DNA of 6,657 nucleotides, taken from NCBI GenBank assembly GCA_946055365.1, contig CAMGFM010000073.1, positions 1 through 6,657 on the forward strand. The letters run 5' to 3'. Each line of letters begins with the position of its first letter. Within the stretch, counting starts at the first letter, position 1. The notes below the pieces were generated by a model that was not told the origin of the DNA, made no database searches, and saw only the letters and a program-made list of their open reading frames with translations. Origin of the DNA: an uncultured Prevotella sp. (lineage in GTDB: Bacteria; Bacteroidota; Bacteroidia; Bacteroidales; Bacteroidaceae). Made by a program: the position numbers and the translations under genes. Positions 1-5,754 of this stretch are shown here, one piece after another.

Positions 1-1
1 G

Positions 2-112
2 ACGCGCATGTGGCGACAGCTCTACGGCCAATCGCAGCAGCTTGCGGCACATGTCGCGTCACGACACCTGACAAAGAGGCAAGAACCATCAGCACACCTT
101 ATTGAAAAATGA
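2..112 (+). CDS. Possible 3' end of an upstream gene (frame undecided)
   Basis: All three forward frames are open across the first ~68 bases, so a gene could enter from the left, but the frame cannot be fixed. The frame given here ends at TGA 110-112 and overlaps the next start as ATGA; its last residues (WRQLYGQSQQLAAHVASRHL, then a polar tail) look like a soluble helical C-terminus. Two alternatives exist. One frame stops at TGA 69-71 and would leave a 37-base A/C-rich gap resembling the other gaps in this cluster; the other stops at TGA 103-105. No function can be assigned. The stretch could also be non-coding. Confidence 0.25.
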   Translation, partial: TRMWRQLYGQSQQLAAHVASRHLTKRQEPSAHLIEK

Positions 113-879
113 AACGACAAGACAGTCTGGCAGACCTGTTCATCAAGATACAGGAGCTTCAGGGCGAAGATATATTGCTCGAGCAGCGCATCGTGGGACT
201 GGTGCAAGACCTGACGGCAGGCAAGTTTGCCATGATGCCCGTGCTCAAGAACGTGGTGATGTCTGGCACGCCAAAACGTCTCGCCGAACTATCGGACTAT
301 GACGACGAACAGCGCGAGATAATGATAGACAACATCACGCTCTCCTTTCAGGACAAGTATATGATACAACCGCAGGCCGCAGCCTACGTCATAAGTTCCA
401 TGGCCTTTGCCATGGGACTGACCGAAACGCCCCCTCCCTCGCCCGAAAACATGAGGACAGAGGGCAACTGTGGCGTGTCGGGAGAGCCTTCTTACGTCAA
501 GACCGACGACGGCGACTATTGCGGATATGACAAGGACGGGCAGCACTCGGGCTTTGGCATACTCAAAAAGGATGACGGCAGCAACTATGTGGGCGACTGG
601 CGCATAGGACTGCGCATGGGCATAGGCATGTCTACTATGACCGACGGCAGCCGATATGCAGGCGAGTGGCATCTCAACCGCCCTAACGGCACCGGCACTC
701 ACTATCTCAACGACGGCACCGCCATCACCGGACACTGGAAAAACGGCAAGCCCGACGGATGGTGCATGGAATGTCTGCCCAACGGCAACGCCGTGTGCCG
801 ATACTATGAGCGAGGCAGGCTGGCAGGACGCAGGGAGATAACGCTGATGCAGGACGGCACTGACGAAGTGAGCGGCTAA
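109..879 (+). CDS. MORN-repeat protein with helical N-terminal region
   Basis: A 256-residue soluble protein without signal peptide or membrane segment. Residues 1-103 are mainly helical, with a conserved-looking block around 62-103 (LSDYDDEQRE ... YVISSMAFAMG). A proline-rich hinge follows (105-112, TETPPPSP). Residues 137-240 are MORN repeats at an exact 23-residue spacing: YCGY (137), YVGDW (160), YAGEW (183), ITGHW (206) and a degenerate VCRYY (229). Each of the first four carries a DG or NG turn near its end. MORN repeats form an open beta-hairpin sheet and usually act as scaffolds or membrane/protein-binding surfaces, so a structural or recruiting role is more likely than catalysis. The ATG at 109 is preceded by an A-rich stretch (TTGAAAA) rather than a Shine-Dalgarno site. 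The gap to the GrpE-like gene is 41 bases, which suggests cotranscription. No J-domain HPD motif is present. The repeat call is firm; the role in the Hsp70 module is inferred from position only. Confidence 0.85.
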   Translation: MKRQDSLADLFIKIQELQGEDILLEQRIVGLVQDLTAGKFAMMPVLKNVVMSGTPKRLAELSDYDDEQREIMIDNITLSFQDKYMIQPQAAAYVISSMAFAMGLTETPPPSPENMRTEGNCGVSGEPSYVKTDDGDYCGYDKDGQHSGFGILKKDDGSNYVGDWRIGLRMGIGMSTMTDGSRYAGEWHLNRPNGTGTHYLNDGTAITGHWKNGKPDGWCMECLPNGNAVCRYYERGRLAGRREITLMQDGTDEVSG

Positions 880-920
880 GGCAACAGACAAAAGACCTTT
901 ATCACTTAAATACTACTATC

Positions 921-1658
921 ATGGGATTTTTCAACAGCCAAGACAGGACACAACACATGGAAGAGGACAAGGTGCAGCGCATCATAGAGGCAGTGCGCGC
1001 AAGTATAAACAACCAAAAAAAACTGATAGAGCTGGTCACCGCACAGTCGGACTATATCAAAGACTCTATCAACACGCAGGCTGAGAGCATTGCCATGCAG
1101 GAGGAGACCATACAAAGACAGCATGAGAACATCGCAATGTTTCAAAACGACATGCTGCTCAAGACACAGAAAGGGCTAATACTCGAACTCATAGGCATTG
1201 CCGACAACATTGCGGCCATGCTCGACAAGCAGGCCGACACGCCCGACTATGACTCGCTGCTGCAAGACGTGAGAGACCTCGCCGTGTGGGTGGACAACAG
1301 CCTGAAGACAGCCGCCGTAAGGAGCTTCTCTGACGTGACTGCCAACCCGCGCGCCTTTAACCCCAAACGCCAGGAACTCAAGGAGCATACCGCCACACAA
1401 AACAAGGACGACGACGGCAAGCTCGTGTCTGTAAACAAGGGCTATGTGTGGACTATGCCGTGGGTGATAGTAAACAGCGACACGCAGCTGCGCAACATGC
1501 TCAGGGAAAACCCCGAGGCACGCATGTTTAACTTCATCATTCGACCCGAAATCGTCAACAAACTCGTGTTTGACGGCGACGGCAATGACGCAAGGCCGCA
1601 TGAGGAACAGCCTGACATTACACCTGCAACTGAAGAAACGACACCGACTGAATCATAA
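921..1658 (+). CDS. Divergent GrpE-like nucleotide exchange factor
   Basis: GrpE proteins are dimers that release ADP from Hsp70. This 245-residue protein has the GrpE layout: a long polar helix at about 15-82, likely a coiled coil; a helical-bundle segment at 86-132, where LIGIADNIAAML corresponds to the GrpE LLPVxDxLxRAL region; and a short C-terminal beta part where AFNPKRQEL (145-153) lines up with the GrpE FDPxxHEAV motif and NKGYVW (172-177) with QKGYxL. It departs from the family in that the histidine of the HEAV motif is glutamine and the usual RxxRPAxVxV strand is replaced by TMPWVIVN. A C-terminal tail (about 186-245) ends in a low-complexity P/T/E stretch. I chose ATG 921 because an A/T-rich stretch precedes it; a second ATG at 957 would remove 12 residues. 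Its place just before an Hsp70 gene supports the assignment. Whether it retains exchange activity, and whether it serves this Hsp70 rather than the housekeeping DnaK, is inference. Confidence 0.72.
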   Translation: MGFFNSQDRTQHMEEDKVQRIIEAVRASINNQKKLIELVTAQSDYIKDSINTQAESIAMQEETIQRQHENIAMFQNDMLLKTQKGLILELIGIADNIAAMLDKQADTPDYDSLLQDVRDLAVWVDNSLKTAAVRSFSDVTANPRAFNPKRQELKEHTATQNKDDDGKLVSVNKGYVWTMPWVIVNSDTQLRNMLRENPEARMFNFIIRPEIVNKLVFDGDGNDARPHEEQPDITPATEETTPTES

Positions 1659-1744
1659 AGCGGCTCTTTTGCCACTCAAAAGCGGCACTTTAGGGGATGA
1701 AAAGTGGCTCTTTTGCCATCGCAAAGTGGCTCTTTTGAAAGCAG
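1657..1744 (+). repeat. Four tandem 22-base repeats, each with AAAG-N5-CTTT
   Basis: Copies start at 1657, 1679, 1701 and 1723, exactly 22 bases apart. The core is AAAGYGGCTCTTTTG; copies 3 and 4 share AAAGTGGCTCTTTTG, copy 1 has C for T at one place, and copy 2 is degenerate (AAAGCGGCACTTTAGGG). Every copy keeps AAAG and CTTT five bases apart, a small inverted repeat. The last 5-7 bases of each unit vary. The array begins within the stop codon of the GrpE-like gene and lies 113 bases before the Hsp70 start. A 22-base period is close to two helical turns, so the inverted repeats would lie on about the same face of the DNA, as expected for a row of operator sites. That role is inference; RNA-level hairpins are an alternative. 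Confidence 0.8.
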
Positions 1745-1805
1745 AGAATAAAACTTGTGACACAATCGCCACATAAGTGCAAGACATCCCGACGCACCCC
1801 AAGAG

Positions 1806-1860
1806 CAGCCTAAGGGCTGAAATGAAATGCAAAAAAAAAATTACAATACACACAATATGA
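1806..1860 (+). promoter_or_regulatory. Hsp70 leader: hairpin plus possible 12-codon leader ORF
   Basis: A perfect 5-bp hairpin, CAGCC-TAAG-GGCTG, occupies 1806-1819. Three bases later an ATG at 1822 opens a 12-codon frame (MKCKKKITIHTI) that ends at TGA 1858-1860, overlapping the Hsp70 ATG at 1857 as ATGA. A run of ten A (1831-1840) lies inside it and also provides the A-rich stretch that Bacteroidetes often have upstream of starts. Translational coupling is possible, but short ORFs like this arise by chance in A-rich leaders. No clear TTTG / TAnnTTTG promoter pair was found between 1659 and 1856. Confidence 0.3.
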
Positions 1861-3398
1861 CAGAAATATTTGGCATAGACCTTGGCACGACAAACTCGTG
1901 CATAGCTACAATAGACGAACTGGGCGGACAACCAGTGGTAATAAAGAACTCTTTTGACATGCAAACCACACCCTCGGTCATCTATTTTGACGAATATGAC
2001 CAGCCTCTTGTGGGCGACGAGGCAAAACGCTCCATGGCCATGGACCCCTCGCGCGCCGTGGCGTTCATCAAGCGCGAGATGAGCAACGCCACCTACCGCC
2101 GCATGGTGGGCAACGTGGAGGTGACACCCATCATGGCATCACACCTCATACTCAGAAAGCTGGTGGACGACGCCAACGCCGCAAGGGAGTTTGAGGGAAA
2201 GAAGCCTGTGAAAAAGGCAGTCATCACCGTGCCTGCCTATTTTGGCAACGACGAGAGAGAACGCACACGCAAGGCTGGCGAACTGGCTGGTCTCGAAGTA
2301 ATAGACCTCGTGAACGAGCCTACGGCAGCGGCACTGAGCTATGGCAAAGCCACATTCACCGAAGGCAAGACTGTCATGGTGTATGACCTCGGAGGCGGCA
2401 CCTTTGACGTGAGCATCATAAAGATGAGGAACGGAAAGCTCGACACCTTATCCACCGACGGCGACCACAAGCTCGGAGGCGTGGACTGGGATGCCACGCT
2501 TGTGGACTTTGCACTGCTGAGCAAGGGACTCGATGTCACCTATGACGACATCGCCGACAAGAAAGAGGGCGGACAGCTCATTCTCGAGGCGGAGAAATGC
2601 AAGAAAATGCTCTCCACTAACGACAAGGCCCCGATGAAATTCAGATATAAGGGCAAGATGATGAGCCTCGAAGTGACACGCGCGGTGTTTGAAGAACTCA
2701 CAATCGAAAATCTCAACAAGACTATCAACTGCGTGAGACGCGCCGTGCAGCTCGCCAAGAAGGAGGACAGCGACCTCAAGATTGACGAGATAATTCTCGT
2801 GGGCGGCAGCTCGCGCATGCCTATGGTAAGGAGAAAGCTCGAAAAGGAGTTTCCCGACGTAAAGATACGTATGGACCGCTTCGAGCCAGACCTCGCCGTG
2901 GCAAAGGGCGCAGCCATACACGCACAGAACCTCACAGAGAAAACAACGCGCAAAGGACGGCCGATGATAGGCGTGGACAAGGGCAGCCGATCGTATGGAG
3001 TGAACGCCATAGACACGTCTGACGGCAACACAGAGAAGATTTTTAATCTCCTCTACCGCACAGAGCCGCTGGAGATAGACAAGAAGGTAGACGGATTCAG
3101 CACCTACGCCGAGGGACAGACCAAGCTGAGCATCAAGTTCTATGAAAATGCAAGCCCCGAATATTCCTTGCCTATCAACAAAGGCAAGCTGTTGCAGACA
3201 GCCACGATAGACTGGGGCACGCCAGTGCCAAAAGGCACACCTATCACCTACAATATCATACGCGGCAAAGACGGCATCGTGCATATAGCAGCCCAATGTC
3301 AGGGCAAGTCATGCAACGTCACGATTGACTCGGGCAAGGTGATTTCTGATGACGAAATGAGGCGCATCAAGAGCGAATTTGAGGATATAGAGCTCTAA
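1857..3398 (+). CDS. Short Hsp70-family chaperone with reduced lid and altered linker
   Basis: An ATP-dependent chaperone of 513 residues, against about 630-640 for DnaK. The ATPase domain (1 to about 365) is intact: phosphate-1 loop FGIDLGTTNSC (D8, T11, T12), K72 in FIKRE, AVITVPAYF (121-129), E154 in VNEPTAAAL, phosphate-2 loop YDLGGGTFD (D177, T182, D184), LGGVDWD (207-212) and adenosine loop ILVGGSSRMP (313-322). Subdomain IB is about 20 residues shorter than in E. coli DnaK. The linker region (about 366-385) reads RPMIGVDKGSRSYGVNAI in place of the hydrophobic LLLDVTPLSLGIE block. A beta substrate-binding domain of about 110 residues follows, and the protein ends with one short helix (SDDEMRRIKSEFEDIEL), so most of the helical lid is missing. 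I prefer ATG 1857 because it gives a normal Hsp70 N-terminus; ATG 1827 would add ten residues partly encoded by the A-run. It is probably cytosolic. It may depend on the GrpE-like protein encoded upstream; no J-protein is seen in the window. Confidence 0.93.
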   Translation: MTEIFGIDLGTTNSCIATIDELGGQPVVIKNSFDMQTTPSVIYFDEYDQPLVGDEAKRSMAMDPSRAVAFIKREMSNATYRRMVGNVEVTPIMASHLILRKLVDDANAAREFEGKKPVKKAVITVPAYFGNDERERTRKAGELAGLEVIDLVNEPTAAALSYGKATFTEGKTVMVYDLGGGTFDVSIIKMRNGKLDTLSTDGDHKLGGVDWDATLVDFALLSKGLDVTYDDIADKKEGGQLILEAEKCKKMLSTNDKAPMKFRYKGKMMSLEVTRAVFEELTIENLNKTINCVRRAVQLAKKEDSDLKIDEIILVGGSSRMPMVRRKLEKEFPDVKIRMDRFEPDLAVAKGAAIHAQNLTEKTTRKGRPMIGVDKGSRSYGVNAIDTSDGNTEKIFNLLYRTEPLEIDKKVDGFSTYAEGQTKLSIKFYENASPEYSLPINKGKLLQTATIDWGTPVPKGTPITYNIIRGKDGIVHIAAQCQGKSCNVTIDSGKVISDDEMRRIKSEFEDIEL

Positions 3399-3420
3399 GG
3401 ACACTCTCAATGACACACTA

Positions 3421-3457
3421 TCAGGCATGAGGCGACCTGCCAATGCCTCATGCCTGA
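3421..3457 (+). terminator. Perfect 13-bp hairpin downstream of the Hsp70 gene, terminator-like
   Basis: TCAGGCATGAGGC (3421-3433) is exactly complementary in inverted orientation to GCCTCATGCCTGA (3445-3457), with an 11-base loop whose ends can add a G-U pair. It starts 23 bases after the Hsp70 stop codon. The stem is strong, but no T-tract follows (next bases CTGCCATTTG), so it may be a pause, processing or mRNA-stabilising element rather than a classical intrinsic terminator. It could lower expression of the downstream genes relative to the Hsp70 gene. Confidence 0.55.
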
Positions 3458-3463
3458 CTGCCA

Positions 3464-3507
3464 TTTGAGCCTGCAAGGCTCAAAGACATGCGCTATGGCA
3501 TCGCATG
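3464..3507 (+). promoter_or_regulatory. Two further consecutive hairpins in the leader of the DA1-like gene
   Basis: TTTGAGCCT (3464-3472) pairs perfectly with AGGCTCAAA (3476-3484) around a 3-base loop. Two bases later CATGCG (3487-3492) pairs with CGCATG (3502-3507) around a 9-base loop. Together with the 13-bp hairpin just upstream they fill most of 3421-3507. Alternative pairings among the repeated GGCAT/ATGCC words in 3496-3518 are possible. The role is unknown; structured leader, attenuator or remnant of a palindromic mobile repeat are all possible. Confidence 0.45.
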
Positions 3508-3551
3508 GCCAAATGCCACAATCACACAACCATCAGAGACATCACATCAGA

Positions 3552-4235
3552 ATGAACACCTTATTCAGACGGTGCCTCCTCTGCGGCAAGAACATAGTGT
3601 TCAGCGGCGGCTATGAAGACTGGGACGGCGGGTTTATATGCTCCGCCCACGACATAAAGGACATCCACGTGTGCCATTGCTGCCACAGGCTGTGCGGCAA
3701 CGACGCTCACTACTGCGGCAACGACATCTGGATGTGCGCCAAATGCTTTGAACGACGCATGACACAACCGCAGGCAAGAAGCCTTGTCAACTATATACAG
3801 AAGGGATTTCAGCTTGCGGGACTCGGCGAGATAAAGGGCTGGACTCTCAACGTGGTGAGACTGGAGAAGATAATGCAGGTTTTCGGCAACCCGCACGTCA
3901 AGGGCTATGCACAGAGGTGCGGCAACAAGTTCACCATATACATGCTCTGCAACCTATCAAAGCTGTTCTTTGCCGATGTAATAGCCCACGAGATGCTGCA
4001 TATTTGGCAATACCAGCACAGACTCAGCCCTCCAGAAGACCTGTGCGAGGGATTTTGCAACCTCGGCTCATACTATGTGCTTGAACACATCGGCGGGCCT
4101 GAAGCCGAGGAGCTGATGAGGGCCATGAACGCCAATCCCGACCCGGTGTATGGGGAGGGTTTTCGCAAGATAAAAGCCATCTATGACAAGGGCGGATGGA
4201 AAGCTGCCGTAGAAGCCATAGGCGGAAAGCTATAA
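3552..4235 (+). CDS. LIM-like zinc-finger protein with DA1-type metallopeptidase domain
   Basis: A 227-residue protein with two parts. Residues 8-65 form a double zinc-binding module like a LIM domain: C8-x2-C11, C30-x2-H33, C41-x2-C44 and C62-x2-C65, with extra cysteines at 43, 48 and 55. Residues about 75-227 match the C-terminal peptidase domain of plant DA1 proteins: HEMLH at 146-150 (zinc ligands H146 and H150, catalytic E147), then E166 in LCEGFCN as the likely third ligand (the EEGICQ position of DA1), and the conserved YGEGFR near the C-terminus (200-205). Plant DA1 is a ubiquitin-regulated peptidase; bacteria lack that pathway, so the substrate is unknown. An upstream in-frame ATG at 3450 would add 34 His/Gln-rich residues, but it lies inside the arm of a 13-bp hairpin, so I chose ATG 3552. 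No signal peptide or membrane segment is seen, so it is probably cytosolic. The gap to the next gene is 36 bases, suggesting cotranscription. The peptidase call rests on motifs; activity is inferred. Confidence 0.82.
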   Translation: MNTLFRRCLLCGKNIVFSGGYEDWDGGFICSAHDIKDIHVCHCCHRLCGNDAHYCGNDIWMCAKCFERRMTQPQARSLVNYIQKGFQLAGLGEIKGWTLNVVRLEKIMQVFGNPHVKGYAQRCGNKFTIYMLCNLSKLFFADVIAHEMLHIWQYQHRLSPPEDLCEGFCNLGSYYVLEHIGGPEAEELMRAMNANPDPVYGEGFRKIKAIYDKGGWKAAVEAIGGKL

Positions 4236-4271
4236 GAAAATACGAAATCGAAACAAAAAATTTGCAATCCT

Positions 4272-5669
4272 ATGTCTAACGAAGATGTACTCAAGGCAAA
4301 AATATCCAGATGGAAGAAACACCTCACTGCCATAAACAAGGAAAAAGAAGTGATGTTTGACGACAAGGAGAAAAGCACATTCTCTGAGACGCTTAGCATC
4401 CTCGCAAGGGCAGGACAAGGCAAGAGCATAAACAAGACCCGACTGCAGAAGAACATAGAGCAGATCGCAAGCAAAAACAACGACCGTATGCAGTCGGATT
4501 TCTCCTCTGCCGTGGCAGAATTTACGGAGTTTGTCAGAACGATGATTGACAAATCTGACGACGACAAAGACATCTGGAAGAAGCTCTATGCCGAAGCCAA
4601 GGATCTGCTGGGCGATCCCGGGGCCGATGAGGATCTTAACAACACGATAGACGAGCTGCTCAGGAGTCTGCAAAGTGATAATAAGAAAGAAGCCAATGAC
4701 ACTGTCGTGGAGCCAAAGACAACGCCACGGCCCAAGACAACCACACGACCGACCACCACGCAGCCCAAGACCACCACGCGGCCGACAACGACCACACCGC
4801 AACCCAAGACCACGACACGGCCAATAACTAATACGCAACCCAAAACCACCACTTGGAACAACAATGACTCGTGGCCCAGAAGCACCACGCAGCCCGGCAC
4901 CACGTCTGGAGGCGAGAAGTTCTATCCATCACACTTCTCTTTCTCCAAGTTTTTCGAATATATCACCACCTATGGCATAATGACGCTCCTGGGCTTTGTG
5001 CCGTTCCTGATGTTCAAGTGGTCTGGCTATCTGTTTGACACCGACCACTGGTTCTGGGGATTGGTAGTTGGCTTCCTCGGAATATGCTCCATAGGCATAG
5101 CATGGGTGGGTTGGCTGATATGCGCCGCCATCATACTGCCCATATATATATGCACCACGTCGTGGTGGCTGCTCGGCGTGCTGATGGCTCTGGCAGAAGT
5201 GATAACCATCTATTGCATCTGTCTGAAGAAAAGCAGGACACCCGGCAGCCTCGGCGAAGATATAGTCAAGAAAATCGCTGGCTTGGCAGTCGCCACAGCC
5301 ATAGTTTTTGGCGGAGGCTACGGCATAAACAGCTACAAAAATCCGAAGCCTACTAAGACAGAGTATGCTAATATCATAGGAGAATGGCACGGCAACATCA
5401 ACGGCGCGCCTGCCACAATCGCCATAAAGGCATATAGCAAGGACTCGCTCGACATTACAGTAGCCGCAAAGTTTGCCAACACCGTCACACACGCCTTTTA
5501 CATAGAGAGCAGTGACGCAGACGGCTACATAATGATGAGAGACAAGGACGGCGACCGCTACATGAACGGCAGCATGCGCCTCAGAATCGACGACTCAAAC
5601 AGCAGTCTATCAGGCGTGTTTGTGGGCCCCACCGGCAAGGAAGTGCCTGCATCATTCAACAAAAAGTAG
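4272..5669 (+). CDS. Multi-pass membrane protein with PKTTTRP linker and beta-rich C-terminal domain
   Basis: A 465-residue protein of no family I recognise. Residues 1-145 are charged and helical, with no signal peptide. Residues 148-194 are a low-complexity linker built on PKTTTRP and TTTQ words, followed by an N/W/S/T stretch to about 214. Membrane segments lie at about 231-248, 261-295 (long enough for two), 298-318 and 333-350, giving four or five helices. Residues about 364-465 are a soluble domain beginning YANIIGEWHGNI, with alternating strand-like segments that resemble small calycin/lipocalin-like beta domains; that resemblance is weak. If the N-terminus is cytosolic, an odd helix count would place the C-terminal domain in the periplasm and an even count in the cytosol. 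The segment ARAGQGKS (45-52) fits the loose P-loop pattern but sits in a helical context without a Walker B, so I do not call it an ATPase. It lies 36 bases after the DA1-like gene and probably in the same operon; it could anchor or signal for the module (inference). Confidence 0.8.
   Translation: MSNEDVLKAKISRWKKHLTAINKEKEVMFDDKEKSTFSETLSILARAGQGKSINKTRLQKNIEQIASKNNDRMQSDFSSAVAEFTEFVRTMIDKSDDDKDIWKKLYAEAKDLLGDPGADEDLNNTIDELLRSLQSDNKKEANDTVVEPKTTPRPKTTTRPTTTQPKTTTRPTTTTPQPKTTTRPITNTQPKTTTWNNNDSWPRSTTQPGTTSGGEKFYPSHFSFSKFFEYITTYGIMTLLGFVPFLMFKWSGYLFDTDHWFWGLVVGFLGICSIGIAWVGWLICAAIILPIYICTTSWWLLGVLMALAEVITIYCICLKKSRTPGSLGEDIVKKIAGLAVATAIVFGGGYGINSYKNPKPTKTEYANIIGEWHGNINGAPATIAIKAYSKDSLDITVAAKFANTVTHAFYIESSDADGYIMMRDKDGDRYMNGSMRLRIDDSNSSLSGVFVGPTGKEVPASFNKK
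4713..4853 (+). repeat. In-frame PKTTTRP-type coding repeats
   Basis: Five imperfect units (PKTTPR, PKTTTRPTTTQ, PKTTTRPTTTTPQ, PKTTTRPITNTQ, PKTTTW) lie within the membrane protein gene, each starting with CCNAARAC. The DNA is C/A-rich, so the complementary strand is open in other frames without being coding. Near-identical units suggest copy-number change by slippage or recombination. Such P/T-rich linkers are flexible spacers; in Bacteroidetes, threonines in surface proteins can be O-glycosylated at D-S/T motifs, but that motif is not evident here. Confidence 0.7.
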
Positions 5670-5754
5670 CATCACCCTCTGACAAGGCAATACTCACCGG
5701 GCGACTCACCGCAACAGAGCCGCCTGACTTATCAACAAGATAACGACCAACTAT

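Noticed and set aside
289..891. A 200-residue open frame on the minus strand opposite the MORN gene
   Set aside because: It is a by-product of GAC/GGC/CTC-rich codons on the plus strand; its composition is Val/Ala/His-rich with no recognisable domain, while the plus strand has clear MORN repeats.
1657..1744. CRISPR array
   Set aside because: The units are contiguous, only 22 bases, with 5-7 variable bases rather than spacers of about 30, and no cas gene is present.
1734..1757. Bacteroides-type promoter (TTTG with TAnnTTTG) using the TTTTG words of the repeat array
   Set aside because: The only TA-containing candidate (TAAAACTTG, 1749-1757) lies about 11 bases after the TTTG, too close, and does not match the -7 consensus.
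2448..3296. A 282-residue open frame on the minus strand opposite the Hsp70 gene
   Set aside because: It lies wholly within the firmly identified Hsp70 gene and has a Cys/His/Val-rich shadow composition.
3450..3551. N-terminal extension of the DA1-like gene starting at ATG 3450
   Set aside because: The start lies in the arm of a perfect 13-bp hairpin and the extra 34 residues are His/Gln/Ser-rich and unlike a domain; ATG 3552 begins just before the first zinc-binding CxxC.
4404..4427. P-loop (ARAGQGKS) in the membrane protein
   Set aside because: It fits the loose pattern but there is no preceding beta strand, no Walker B and the region is helical; chance match.
4586..4903. Val/Gly-rich minus-strand open frame over the PKTTTRP repeats
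   Set aside because: It is the complement of C/A-rich repeats and has only monotonous VVVLG-type sequence.
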